This document shows, one piece after another, positions 12,384 through 24,780 of a stretch of 64,000 nt of DNA. The stretch covers positions 112,254,141-112,318,140 of the forward strand of contig NC_079487.1 of the NCBI RefSeq assembly GCF_020520425.1, read 5' to 3'. Source of the DNA: Spinacia oleracea. Taxonomy: Eukaryota; Streptophyta; Magnoliopsida; Caryophyllales; Amaranthaceae. The notes under the pieces were generated by a model. The model did no database searches. It saw only the letters and a program-made list of their open reading frames with translations, and was not told the origin of the DNA. Position numbers and translations under genes: made by a program. Position 1 is the first letter of the stretch; each line of letters opens with the position of its first letter.

Positions 12384-14278
12384 GATTCCTGTACAGAACC
12401 GTGGCAAGTTGTTGTAATTTTCAAGAAAAAAAAGACAGAAGCGTATCTGCAAAAAAGCTCCATCAGCAAAAATGCAGGTATCCTTCTTTGTAGTCCACTT
12501 TCATTAGGCAATGTTTGTTTATAGTACGTATTAGATTAGCCCCAAGAGCTGTTTAGCGAACAGCTTCGTTTCATGTCATGTTGTACTAATTATGCAATTC
12601 ATCTCGAGGACAATTAAGGAATTTGTCTGTTTAAGATTCGAGTCCATCGTTTGCATTCACTGGAAAGAACCCCCAACTGTATAACAAAGTTTTTAAAGAG
12701 GAGGAAAGAGATCTTCCTACTTCCCAGTAATGTATTACTGTTTGCGATGGAAATTGAGTTTCTATCCAGAAGCTAATTAGGTTTTGCTAGCTTTCTTTCT
12801 TTTATTGTGATACGGAAAAGTAGAAAAAGTGTGTCTGTTGAAGAGACTCGGTTGCATCTGCTTTATTGCTGTAAAAGAGGATTATGCTGTTTTTTTAGGA
12901 TTAAGTTTGTTTTACATGTAATTCTTCAAAGGCTAAGGCTACAATGTGACACAATTAAGCCGAGGATGTCTTGATAAACTGTATGAATTGACTAAAGGGC
13001 CTTTGCTTATCTGTTGTTAATGCAATGTGGATTATGGGTGTAAATGGTGTCATTAATTCATAATTTCAAAGGTAATGGGCCCTACTTATATTACTTATAA
13101 GCATCATCTATCTATCTATCTATCTATCGTAAATTTTTGGCTATACCCGGGTACAGCCAGCTTGGCTGTACCCCCATCCAAAACGATAGATATCTATCTG
13201 TATTTTTAAGTGCTTTAAACTGGAAAGTCAAAAGTTGGACATTCAACTGGGTTGGGTTAGACTTTAGACTTTAGACTAGAGACTAGTTTGTGCTCCCTTA
13301 ATTTCCCATGATAGATTGTAGATTTGTGTGGATGTCAAGGTAAAGTTAGTCTTCACTCTTCAGGTGTTGTGCCCAGAACTTGAGATCAGATTTTTATTTT
13401 GGGCTCCTTTTCATCCTGGCCCTAGGCGTCTGCACCCTCGCCTACCCCTTAGGGTTGGGGCTGTGTACAAACTATTCCTATTAAGAATGATTATAGTATA
13501 GTTTTGTTTGGTGGTTAGAGGATTGACAAAAAATTAGAGGTTTGACCAATTCAAATCCTCTAATTTAGGTATTTGGAAATAAGAGGATTAAAAGAGGATT
13601 GGGATGAAACCCTAATTTCAAAAATGTTGCTCCATTGAGCTTTTTCAATTAGAAGATTGTATTAGGTAATATAAAAAAGACGACTTAGTCCTCAAGTTTG
13701 CAAAAATTACACCCATATCAATCATGCCCACACATTTATTATTGGATTCACTGATTTGCAATAGCTTAATCAAATAATTACAATGAAGGTAACAACCCTT
13801 GCAACAAAATAGAAGATGAAACTAAACAATGATAGAACAATAGAAAATGTCAAAAATATTTGAGATCGACTCGAATTTTTAAACATCTTGATCGTCCAAT
13901 GAACCTTCTATTACCGCTTAATAAGTCCTTATATTTCTTAAACTTATCTTATCTGAGTTTAACAACCTTGTTAGATGAATCATGAATGATTTGTAGTGCC
14001 CAGCTTATTTTGACTTATTACTGCCAACAAATTAATGTGTAGATAAATTCAAATAAGTTCAGATATATTAGACAAAATGCTTTTAGAGTGACTTTAGATA
14101 AATTAAATAAGTGATTTTTAGGGGGGGGGGGGGGGAATTATGCACAAAATTATAACACGGTGCTTACCTTTTCTTTATTCACTTTAATACTTAACTTTAC
14201 TACTTTGCTTACCTTTTATTTTTATATTTTTTAACTAGACATTTATTTCTTAAATAGATGATGTATAATATAATTTAT
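12384..14278. other. 3' flank of the RING-CH gene and intergenic sequence
   Basis: The first few hundred bases are probably 3' UTR. Beyond them there is no gene. It contains a CTAT microsatellite near 13110-13128, a foldback hairpin (separate entry) and a 15-G run at 14121-14135. Confidence 0.45.
13122..13200. repeat. Small foldback hairpin
   Basis: GGGTACAGCC (13149-13158), loop AGCTT, GGCTGTACCC (13164-13173) make a perfect 10-bp stem. Imperfect inverted similarity continues outward (TATCGT..TTTTGG against CCAAAACGATA) into a flanking TATC repeat. It may be a tiny foldback element. Confidence 0.5.
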
Positions 14279-14994
14279 TACTATATACTAAAAGAGACAC
14301 CAGGAATGACACGTGTCATTTTCTGGTGCGATTTTTTCCCGCCAAAATGTTTTATATATTTTTTTACTTTAAAATAAATAAATTACATTACGTTTTTTTA
14401 GGAAACTAAGATAAAAATATATTTTAATTACCATAGATGTGTAATGCAAAATATATTATTGGAGGAAAGCTAAATCAATATTATTTTTTCCTTTATGATA
14501 TAATTTTATTTATGTATTATTATAACTTTTTAATCTGATAAGAAATATAAAAAATATTGATAAATGAACTTCTAATGTTAGTCTACTATTAATAATATAA
14601 TACATGGTAACTGGTAAGTAAGAATGTTAATTAAAATAATAATACATGGTAAGTAGACTAACATATAAGTTTATTTATCAAGATTTTACTCAATTCAAAA
14701 TATGTTGTATTTGACTAACTCGGTTATGCTCGGGTCTTTTCGAAAATTAATCTTGAGTCATTCGGGTTTGTTTTACGTTGTTAAATCCTTCTACATACAA
14801 GTAAACAACTATAATTTTTAACTTTGTATAGTAATATGCAAATTTAGTTTATTTGAATTTTTTTTACACAACTTTGAATTTATACTTTTTCATATATCCT
14901 TTTTACTTTCATGTTTTCTTAATATCACAAGTCTTTTAATTACTATTATAAATTGTTTTAGTAGTAGCCGTGCGTTGCACGGGCCCTAAACTAG
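14279..14994 (+). mobile_element. Non-autonomous Helitron
   Basis: The left end TTACTATATACTAAAAGAGA is a slightly decayed form of plant Helitron 5' ends. The right end carries hairpin CCGTGCGTTGCACGG, a short spacer and CTAG at 14991-14994, followed by T. The roughly 716-bp interior is AT-rich and has no helicase or Rep frame. Confidence 0.7.
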
Positions 14995-16464
14995 TAATGG
15001 AAAAAAATTGAGTTTCTTATAAGAATGTAATGTAAACTTTTTTTTTTTTCCTCTTAGTTATTCCTATTTTGCAAATTAGACATTTAATAATTCAATTTCT
15101 TAAAAATTGTTAGTGGACAAATTTTCAATTTTATATAAATGTTGTTTAATTATATTCATGTTAGTACATTTTATTCTGATAAAAATCTAACCATACGTAT
15201 CTATATATTTAGCAATTACTACTTCTCTATAATGAAATCACAAACTTTTCAGAAAGGCCGATCTACGATAATATATTGTGTGGCGGCTTAAAAGAGGAAG
15301 GTTATCCGCACCTGTTATGTTCTTTTAGTTACCCTTATTGATGTTATAAGTTTTCTTTATTGTAGTTATAAGTTACCTTATTTTCAAGGCTATCAACTCA
15401 AATGGTAGAGCAATGTACAATATTGTACATGGTGTGGGGTGAAGCTCCACGTAGCCAGTAATATTACATTTGTGTATTGATGTATATTTTCATTTGTGGT
15501 GTTGTATTGGTCATAGTTATAACTTGGACAAGCATATCAATTTTGATTAGAGTCACTTCATTGTTTATTGTTAAGGTCGCGTTTTTCAATGGTTAGGGTC
15601 ACATTTATCCTAGAGTAAGGTAACTTTAGTCCTCGAATAAGGTCACTTATATCTTTTATCTGATTCACTTTTATATTTGGATGTACAATAAAATACCGTA
15701 GATCGGGGGCACACAAAAGTTTTGTAATTAAATAAGTTAATGTCCTTATTGGTAATTTTACACAATCAAACAACTATATATCAGTTATTTACCAAACACT
15801 TTTACATGACCAACTAATACAATCAACTAGTCAAACAAGCTAATATCAACAGCTAGTCAAATCTGCTAATACAATCCGCTATATTTAACAGCTAACCGCT
15901 ATTTGCCAAACAGTGCCTATATTTTAAAGTGAGACTTTTTTGTTTAATTTGGAACCTAAAAAGGTAGCAAAGGTTTGTTGTTGTGATCTTATGCCTTTGA
16001 TTGTTTTTGTTATCCATTTTTTCTTAATAAAATCAGCCCTTTACTTGAATGTGTGCCTGTTGATTTTAAAACATCCATACTCAAGATCATAATTATTGTA
16101 CTTCTTGTAACGTAAGGTAGTGCCTTTAATTCATGGGATGACTTTCTTAATTAAAAGAGAGAGTTAAATTGCAGTTGCAAGAATTGTAAGTTGTAAGGAG
16201 TCGGTTAGAGTCAATTTCCATTTCTAAGACACTAATTACTTCTTAATGAAGAAATGAGGTGAAGGATAATGAATTAATGATCATATTCATCCATTATCCA
16301 AACTCAACGTTGACTATTTAAATACCACGAATGTAGTACTTCGGGAGTTATGGCACGAAACATGAATAAGGAAATGATTATCTCCTTGATTGTATTCTTA
16401 AGTGAAGCTTTTATATTTGTATACATATTTATTATATTGTATCTTCTTATTTAGGAAATTATTG
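14995..16464. other. Intergenic sequence
   Basis: No gene seen apart from the tRNA-like segment at 15388. Confidence 0.45.
15388..15457 (+). other. tRNA-like cloverleaf sequence
   Basis: GGCTATC at 15388 can pair with CGTAGCC near the 3' end (six of seven pairs). CTC/GAG around AAATGGTA resembles a D arm and A box. ATGTACAATATTGTACAT is a perfect palindrome in the anticodon-arm position. GTGGGG/CTCCAC can form a T-like arm, but its loop TGAAG lacks the conserved TTCGA. No normal 7-nt anticodon loop exists, so this is a tRNA-like pseudogene or SINE head at most. Confidence 0.3.
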
Positions 16465-16477
16465 ACTTTATAATATT

Positions 16478-16645
16478 TTTTTTTGGTGTTAGCACCTGGT
16501 TCACCCTTAGGGGTCAATCCGGATTCGGGGCGAGTTCTGGGTGGTTAGGTTCCAGTCCCCTCCCAATTGTTGTTGCGGGGGATCGAACACGGGTTCTCCC
16601 TACCAAGTTCAGTCTCAATCACAACTGAATCAACAAGCCATTGGT
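16478..16645 (-). mobile_element. tRNA-derived SINE, copy 1
   Basis: A 168-bp element with its A-tail on the minus strand (T-run at the left end) is bracketed by perfect 13-bp direct repeats ACTTTATAATATT (16465-16477, 16646-16658). On the minus strand the B box reads GTTCGATCCCC and the body contains GATTGAGACTGAACTTGG. The same family occurs at 18560 in opposite orientation. Confidence 0.82.
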
Positions 16646-16658
16646 ACTTTATAATATT

Positions 16659-17491
16659 CTTAAACGTGTATAAATACTCCATACTAACATTAATATAATC
16701 AAGTTTTTCTCATAACTCTATCAGAATGTGATATAATCCTACTTCGTGCAACTTATGCCCTAACCCCGAAGACCACATTAGTCTAGATGCGATGAGACCA
16801 CATTAGTTCAAATGCGATGAATTACTCTTCAACTCATACAAAATCAATTTTAAATGTTTAAAGGGTAAACCTAAATTCTGCGTTTACTTCAATTCATTAA
16901 TCCAACTCATTGGCTTTGGACCAAAACGTGAAGAAAAGATTAACGAATTCATCTCCCCTTGATAATAAGATAAATAATAGATTATTAAATAAATAAATCT
17001 TCATAACAATAATTTTATTTAGCTATGAATTTAATTGGCCTTTAATTAGAAATTCATTTTGATGAATCAGAGGTTGATACAGCAGCCAACTGAAAGGTAG
17101 GTGATCAGAAATGAGGATTTAGATACACACGGACAAATAGCAAATCAGAATATGTGATGCGAACACTAATTATAGTATTATTATAGTGTGCGCAAACTGT
17201 AATTCAAGATTTATTTCAAGATATTATTCGCAATATTATTATTTGCGGACTTGCTGTTAAGTGTTAAGTGCTAGCCCACGTTTATATCTAAGATTTTGGG
17301 CACAGCACTTTGAATCTACCTAGCTTAGAGAGTTAGAGGCCTAATTAGACTCAGACAAATACAAGACAAATTCTTACTAGCTGTCCAACTACTTTAGGAT
17401 CCCCATATCAATACTTCAGATAGATTTTTGTTCCGACTAATATACACTCACTTTCGGACAGAATTAGTTGTCACGTTGTCTAACCTTCATA
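16659..17491. other. Intergenic sequence
   Basis: No coding or RNA feature seen. The sequence is AT-rich. Confidence 0.45.
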
Positions 17492-17645
17492 CTCCCTCCG
17501 TCCCAAAATTGTCTTCCTGCTTTCCTAAACGAGCGTCCCAAAATTATCTTCCCGTTTCTAATTTTGGCTACTAAAGTCCCCACTTTCTCATGTAAAACCT
17601 TAAGCCGTGACATAATTTTATGAAATTGTCATCTTTATTACGGAG
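17492..17645. mobile_element. Stowaway-like MITE remnant
   Basis: The left end CTCCCTCCGTCCCAAAATTG is a typical Stowaway terminus preceded by TA. At the right only CGGAGTA resembles a degenerate terminus, so the element is probably truncated. Confidence 0.4.
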
Positions 17646-17895
17646 TACTTAGTGGTTTTTATTTGGAATTATGATAAGATAGACCTAATGCAACCTGACC
17701 CGGAAAATCACGTGTTCGGGAAGAATTTTAGGCTAGTTTTTTTTTTCTTCTTATTCTGCAGTGGCCACATTTTAAAAAATTTGGATAGTTTTGGACATCT
17801 GAAAACTAAAATTTTAGTTATAAATTTGATTTGGATCGAATTTTGCCAAAATGATCGGATGAAACATTTTGGTTTGGCCTTATTGAACCTATAGA

Positions 17896-18410
17896 TGATT
17901 GTGGGCCGGCCCAAGGCCCAACCCGACACGATGTGGAAATAGTCCGGCCCACACGGACACGTAAAAAGCACGGTCCAACATGAGCAGGAAGTTGTGGGTT
18001 GGGCCTGGGCCGCAACTTTTTTTGGGGAAAAGTACGACAAGGCCAGCACGACTCGGCCCGACACGATGAAACACGCTAAAGTTAGCAAAATTATGCTTAG
18101 GCAAGACGGCTCGTCCCTGCTCGGCACGAGGGCCGTAGTCCTCGGCCCAATTTTGAAATTTTTGGTCCGACATGTCCCGTCCCGATACAGAGTGGCTTTG
18201 CGTGGGTCGGGCATGTTTAGGGCCACGACACGTGGGCTCGGCTCGAAACCCGACCCACAACCGTATTTACCTAAATTCGACCGAACTCGCAATTTGCTCA
18301 TGTTTATGATAACGGGTTAAAATGAGCACAATGTTAGGCCCGACCCAGAATATTGAGATTTTTTTTTGACCCGGCCTAAACCTGATCGAGCTCGTCGTTT
18401 GCTCATGTTT
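17896..18410. repeat. GC-rich GGCCC/GACCCG-rich repeat, hAT-like
   Basis: Much richer in G+C than its surroundings, with repeated words such as GGCCCGACC, CCCGACACGA and CTCATGTTT. The segment AACTCGCAATTTGCTCATGT near 18283 is echoed near 18390. Such subterminal word clusters are known from plant hAT elements and resemble the hAT MITE at 20415 in style. No termini or target duplication could be set. Open frames on both strands reflect composition, not genes. Confidence 0.4.
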
Positions 18411-18559
18411 GTAATAACTGATAAGGGTTCAAAGTGGATATGTTAGTAAAATCAAAGGCGACCGTCATGCTATATTCAAACATAAAATGTGGCAATAATT
18501 TGAGACGGAACAATGAAATGGTAAAGGTGTTCATTGTTGAATGACCTTGGCCTAGTTGC

Positions 18560-18752
18560 AACCAATTGTCTGTTGGTTCAGTTGTGATTGAGGCTGAACT
18601 TGGTAGGGAGTACCCCGTGTTATCCCCACAACAACAATTGGGAGGGGATTGAAACCTAACCAATCAGAACTCGTCCCGAATCCGGATTAGCCTTAAAGGT
18701 GAACTGGATGGCACACCAAAAAAAAAAAATTAAAAAATAAATAAATAAATAA
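18560..18752 (+). mobile_element. tRNA-derived SINE, copy 2
   Basis: A 193-bp element with an A-rich tail ending in AAATAAATAAAT is bracketed by perfect 16-bp repeats ACCTTGGCCTAGTTGC (18544-18559, 18753-18768). The body shares GATTGAGGCTGAACTTGG, CAACAACAATTGGGAGGGGA and TCCGGATT with copy 1 in reverse orientation. The B box is more decayed here (GTTATCCCC). Confidence 0.82.
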
Positions 18753-18768
18753 ACCTTGGCCTAGTTGC

Positions 18769-20406
18769 CTTTAGGTAAGCTAGCTATGTCACCAGAAAAA
18801 CCTAAAGCAAAAGACTCGATCCAATTCTGCAAACTCGATGCGATAAGTTACCAAACGAAGACGGTGATAGAGAAACAAGTAAGTAGTACAACATGGAGTA
18901 CGCAAAACAGGCCAAATCATAATCAGTTCTTACTTAAGAAATTAGTTTAAGTTATTAATTAATTAAAGTTTTGTTCTTAAATTTTTGGTATAATTGACTT
19001 GTAGGAAAGAGACATCTTAAATCTACATGGTCTCCTACTTTGTGTGTCGCCCTCATCAGAAGAGGAATATTTAAGGGGACAAATTATGCTTGGTTTTTTT
19101 CTCCTTAGAGAACGTGCCTTGCATGATTGCCAATTTGGCACTAGGTCTCATCAACTAATTAGTCTCTCACTAGGTCTTAATCAATGCATTTCATCACATA
19201 TCATAGGCTTAATTGGATTAATTAACAACATCAACTCCTGTAATCACCCAATAACTAATTACTTCAAATGATGTTATACATGTCTCGATCGTTTGTTCCA
19301 GAAATAAAGTAACAATCTTATTTCATCACAACATCGACCTTAGAAAATATATCACTCAGTTGATCAGATCAGAACACCTTCTTAAAATTATAGCTAGTAT
19401 TTGACGGTTTAATGTAATTTATTTTATATTTTACTCCATCTTAAATGAACCGCCTTTTCATTACAAAGGGCCGGTCCGACCCATCATCATCCTTTAATTA
19501 AGATTAAGATAATGATATATTTAGAACAGGAGGCACCGGAAGGAAAAGGACATAGTCTGAAAGAGTTTTGTCGTGAAGCAGCATGTTCAATTGATATAAA
19601 ATGGGAAGGAAGGCGGCCACATGTTTAGGCACCCTCCAGCAAGCATGGGTAGCCGACACATAATTGCTTAATTGCACCTTAATCTCTCTCTCTCTCTCCT
19701 ATCTCTTGGGTGTTACACTTGCCACCCCTTAAGTTTAAGGATACACCTTTAATTAGAAAGTTTCAAGGTGCTCTTTGTTATGTCTTTCAGAGACAGCGAC
19801 AAAATCTATGGATTTCCAAGTTTTATATATCAAAACTTGATTCCTTTCATAACAATGCCCAACACATTGAATGTAGATTCTATTTTCTGTTACAACATTT
19901 TTCTCGACCATTATCTTCATTTGGACAAGATTTGCTTATTGCTAATTCAAGCTTCATTTTCTTAATTCTTTTTATTCCACACCAATGTGATTATAAGAAA
20001 ATTGCTTTGTGGATTAAGGCATGTTTTCTTGATCTTATCCACTTGAAACATATAGAATGCCTTAAGCAAAATTAAGGTATACATCAAGAAACAATTAGAT
20101 AACAACTTCTTTGAAATAAGTTACGTACACAACCTACACCTTCGTGCAGTGCCTCATGTGAAATCATATGTGTATTGCTCATGCTCACGTTGTGTTTGTC
20201 ATTATATTATTTGTGCATGTTAGGCTCAATGCCATTTGTTAACCGCGTGAAAGATTTGTCTATACAACATACGGAGTATTTGACTAGATTTGCACCTAAG
20301 ATAAAAGGTATTCTACTTACGATCCCAAAAGATTCAAATTAAAGAAATATTCGATGTAAAATCTTCCATATGATTAATCAAACTATTGCAGCTTTTTAAT
20401 TAGCTA
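18769..20406. other. Intergenic sequence
   Basis: No supported gene. A short CT microsatellite lies near 19685-19698. Reading frames of 60-120 codons here lack any recognisable domain. Confidence 0.45.
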
Positions 20407-20414
20407 CTCACAAG

Positions 20415-20806
20415 TAGACCTGGTTATTGGACAGGGTAGTCCAATAGATATAGGGTTAGAGTCAAGTTTATAGGGCTTTTATTGGGCAGGGCTCTTATTG
20501 GACATGGCCTTTATTGGACAGGGTCATTATAGGGTCAAACTTATACTACAATTATTTTGAAAATTAAAATAGTAATGATACAAAAAATTACGTGTATAGC
20601 TTCGTATTTACTTGTACTTGCACATGGCTCTTTTGTTTTTCATTTTTCATTGCTCGTTTATTGACCCGCCCACTAATGACCCGCTATTGACCCGCGACCC
20701 GCTTTTGACCCGCCCATTATCGACCCGCTAAAAATGACCCTTTCAATACCCGACCCTCTTTTGACCCGCACCGACCCTGACCCGCCCCGCCCGATAACCA
20801 CGTCTA
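20415..20806. mobile_element. hAT MITE with perfect 8-bp TSD
   Basis: The left end TAGACCTGGTTAT and right end ATAACCACGTCTA are inverted repeats matching at 12 of 13 positions. CTCACAAG flanks both sides exactly (20407-20414, 20807-20814). The interior is full of subterminal words, TTATTGGACAGGG at the left and TGACCCGC at the right. An 8-bp TSD and short terminal inverted repeats identify the hAT superfamily. At 392 bp with no transposase it is non-autonomous. Confidence 0.88.
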
Positions 20807-20814
20807 CTCACAAG

Positions 20815-22302
20815 CGATCTCCATTTTGTAAATAAATCGAGGCCATAAAATAAAAATAAAAAGAAATATTGAAATGGATCCAAGTATCCAACTAGTACTC
20901 TTTCATAATATTTAGACAGTGTGAAATTTTTGACAGAGTGGAGGTTGATTATGTGAACTCTTTGACTAATTAGCAAACGAAAAACATTAACCAAATGCCA
21001 ATCAAAACCTTTAATGCACTTTAAAACGAAGTCTAGTGTGAATAATTTTGAATTAACTAAATGCCAAGTCAAAATTTGTTTGCATTAGGCCCACCATTTA
21101 GTTAGGCTAATAGCATAATAGCCCACCATACCGTATTAAGTTCTATTAAAAAAGTAATTAAAGATAATACTAATACTAATAATCTAATATAGTAATATTA
21201 CTACTCTGTATTACTAATTCTATCAAAATATAAATTTTTATTCCATGCCTAACCCTCCAACCGCAACTCGAACGTGCATATTCAGTCAATTGCCGTCAAT
21301 CAAGCAGCAACATTTCCATGTCACAATATCGTCATTAATTCCTAACTATGCATTTTAAAAGTACCGATATACTAATAATAATTTTAAAAATATACTACCA
21401 TATTATCAGGACTTGAAATGAAAGGTTTTTTTACATATAATACGCCAGTTTGTGGATGTCAACTAGCTTTGTTAATAAAGTCTTAACAAATTTGTACTCA
21501 AGATATGTGATCGAATTCCGTTTACATTATTTATTGCCTTATTTTTTACGGCTCTCTCGATACACAAAAAACACAATACGCCAGTCCGATTATGGACCAT
21601 CGTCAACATGCCTCCTCGCATGTCCAGACGCCTTACATGATCTTGAGCACACTGGATTTCCCTCCAATAAAAAGATTTTAGTCGTCTTTTTAACTACAAG
21701 GAAAATGATACTTCGTATATACAACTCTAATGCTATATATTTTCATAAGAGGTTAAAAATGTAATCACATCAATCGCTACGTGATTTTGACAATTTCTAA
21801 TAAATCATTTCTAATTTAGAAAATGTATTAAATGTACTTCGTATATTGTAGTCATAAGAGTTGCATGTATCATTACCCTGTTAACCAAGATCTGATATCA
21901 AATCGGAGTAGTTATGTGGTTAATAGATAGCCAACACGTGTCCTTGCCTACCATGATCTTGCGTACACAGGATTTTCCCTCCAATCAGAAGATTTTATTT
22001 TATTTATTTATAGAAAGTAATAAAACAGAGCAGGCGGTATAAAAGAAGAAGAAGAGAGAGAGGCGTGCCTTCACGATTGAGCTCCCGTTAAAAACAAAAA
22101 TTGATGAGCTCTTAGCACGTTAATTAACCACATCCCATCACTTTCACTCCCAACTTCTTCCCTCTCTTTTAAACAAATCAATCTTTCTACTTTCTTTTCT
22201 CCTAACCTCACTCTTTCTCTTTTCTCATATTTCTCTTCTGGCTTCCTCTGTTTTCATTTTCTTCATCCCCTTGTTATTGTAAACCTTAATTAGTGGGTGA
22301 TT
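20815..22302. other. Intergenic sequence and DUF620 upstream region
   Basis: No gene seen. The last ~260 bp hold a TATA box and a pyrimidine-rich leader typical of a plant 5' UTR. Confidence 0.45.
22038..22044 (+). promoter_or_regulatory. Candidate TATA box of the DUF620 gene
   Basis: TATAAAA lies 259 bp before the ATG at 22303, followed by an AGAAGAAG stretch and a CT-rich leader. This would fit a 5' UTR of roughly 220-230 nt. Confidence 0.4.
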
Positions 22303-24780
22303 ATGAGGACGCTTTGCCCTAATTTTGACAGGGAAGATGGACTTGAGACAGTGCTTGAAGTTCCTATTCCTGAAGAGATGTTCCCTTCTGCCAAGAATAA
22401 ATGGCCCAATATGAAATCTTGGATGAAACCTAACCCTGGTAGAACTCCTGCTACTTTGCCTTTTGCTGATCGTAACTCTCAAATTCAGCTTCTTCTTGGT
22501 GTAATTGGTGCTCCGTTGATTCCTCTACCGATTCCGTCCGATCACAAGGTTACCAAATGCATCAAAGATCACCCAATTGTGAGTTTTAACAAACCCGTTC
22601 ATTGTTTTTTTCTGTTTTTCTTTCCTGGGTTTTTGTTGCACACAAAGTGTTTGATTAAATGCTTGAATGAACAAGTATTATGTTCTTTTAAGGTTTTCTT
22701 TATTGGGGTTTGTAAACTGATCGTTATGTGTTCGATGAAATGCTTAACAGGAATCTTCGATGGCGAAATACATTATTCATCAGTACATTGCAGCGATGGG
22801 AGGGGAGCACGCATTGAACTCGATCGACAGCATGTATGCTATGGGAAAGGTGAAGATGACGGCATCAGAATTCAGTGCTGGTGAGAATTTGTCTGTGAAT
22901 AACCCAAAAGCGGATAATAAAGTAGTGAAGGTTAAAGGACTGAAGAATGGGGGTGAAGTAGGAGGGTTTGTTTTGTGGCAAAAGAAGCCAGATTTGTGGT
23001 GTTTGGAGCTGGTTGTTTCTGGTACTAAGATTAGTGCTGGCAGTGATGGGAAAGTTGCTTGGAGGCAGACACCTTGGCACAACTCACACGCCTCCCGAGG
23101 CCCGCCACGACCTCTCCGGCGTTCATTGCAGGTATACATCCATAAAATCCGGTCCTTATCACTCTTTCCATTTGATCATGTTCTTAATATGGTGAAATAT
23201 GGTTTTTGATTTTGTTACTTAACTTGCTTTAGTTGTCTGATTGTATGTTTATGCGCGTTTTTGGTAAAAAAGTTGTTCATATCATTAGTGATCATTTACA
23301 GTTGTAAAATCATATAGAATCTGGATATCTTAATCGTGTGATTGCATGCTTTAAAATTTTCAATTCTATATCAATTAGTGTGATTCATTGACAATCATTG
23401 CCATAATTGAGATTCTACTGGCTTTTGCTGGCTATTGGCATGATTGAAAAATTACGCAATGATGTGTTTTTCCATTAGAGGCTGCCTCATTATTTTGTTA
23501 TGCCTAACAAAATGAATCTCAAAATGAACTGTCTATTAAGATTGATATCCTCTACTAATTGTTTTAAAATTGAGATTATCATCAGGCCATATCGTTAATT
23601 GTTTGTTAATTTTGTATACCTTGGCTTCAACTCTAGCTACCCAAATTACTCTAGAAAACAGAATTAGTAGGTTAATTGCAAATGGGACATGCCAAAGGAA
23701 AATGATGGGTTTTCTTTTGTGACAAAACTGACAAAAGAGAAGCAACATTTTCTTTTGCCGGTTAAAAGTGTTAGTCTTCCTTAATTCTGATTGACATATT
23801 CATATTCATTCAATCATGCTAAATTGTCGCACTTTTGCTTTGGGCCTCCCTTTTGACTCTTAGAACTAACTAAGGGCAGAGTCTTGAGTGCTTTCTTTCT
23901 TTCTTTACTCACCAACCAAACAGCAATTTCTTCCCTTTCTTTTGAAAATTGGTTGTTGACTAGTCTAAATCTTGAAGGTCAGTAGTTGTTTTCTTATTAT
24001 GGAGGTTGATCACAATTTCTTATGTACTCTTGATTTGTTTTTTTAACCTCAACTGGTGTTGTACGGGATGGTAACGTTGCTAATGCTGATTTAATCCTGA
24101 ATGTTGTGAACTAATTGGTAAATGGAACTTTTTTTTTATAGGGTCTTGATCCGAGGATGACAGCAAACCTGTTCACAAATGCAATCTGCATTGGCGAGAA
24201 AGTAGTAAACGATGAAGATTGCTTCGTGCTAAAGCTAGAAGCCAATCCATCAACACTTGAAGCAAGGAGCAGCAGTAATGTAGAGATAATCCGTCACACA
24301 GTTTGGGGATACTTCAGCCAAAGGACAGGACTTCTAGTCCAGCTAGAGGACAGTCATCTTCTAAGAATAAAAACTTCAAAGAGTGATAGCATTTTCTGGG
24401 AGACTACCATGGAGTCTCTTATCCAAGACTACCAAACAATAGATGGTGTTAACATAGCACATTCTGGTAAAACTTCAGTCTCACTGTTTAGATATGGTGA
24501 GAACTCAGAGAATCATTCAAGAACACGTATGGAGGAGATTTGGACAATTGAAGAAGTGGACTTCAACATTAAAGGATTGTCCATGGATTGTTTCTTACCC
24601 CCTTCTGATCTAAAGAAAGAGGACGATGGATTCACTGCCGTTGTCCCAAACAGCATAAAACCAACAACAACTAAAACGCAAAATGCTGCAAAGGCTGCAA
24701 ACACGAAAATGAGCACTGCTAAGGTTGCTGCTGTTGATGATCATCATACAGAGAATCTGGATGGGAGTGAAAGGATGTAA
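22303..24780 (+). CDS. DUF620 family protein
   Basis: Three exons, 22303-22578, 22751-23131 and 24142-24780, encode 431 residues. All introns have GT..AG borders and fall between codons. The start (MRTLCPNFDREDGLETVLEV) and core motifs such as GGEHALNSI, FVLWQKKPDLW, GPPRPLRRSLQGLDPR, GYFSQRTGLLV and RMEEIWTIEEV are characteristic of plant DUF620 proteins, whose biochemical role is not established. No signal peptide or membrane segment is visible. The C-terminal ~50 residues are low-complexity (Thr/Lys/Ala). Exon 2 reads TPWHNSHASRG before the conserved GPPRPLRR. The ATG at 22303 is chosen because the conserved N-terminus begins there. Confidence 0.9.

Noticed and set aside
17708..18320. 197-codon minus-strand frame and its shadows
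   Set aside because: Lies over the GGCCCG-rich repeat with poly-Lys at its end; composition explains it.
22780..23139. 119-codon minus-strand frame
   Set aside because: Antisense shadow of DUF620 exon 2.
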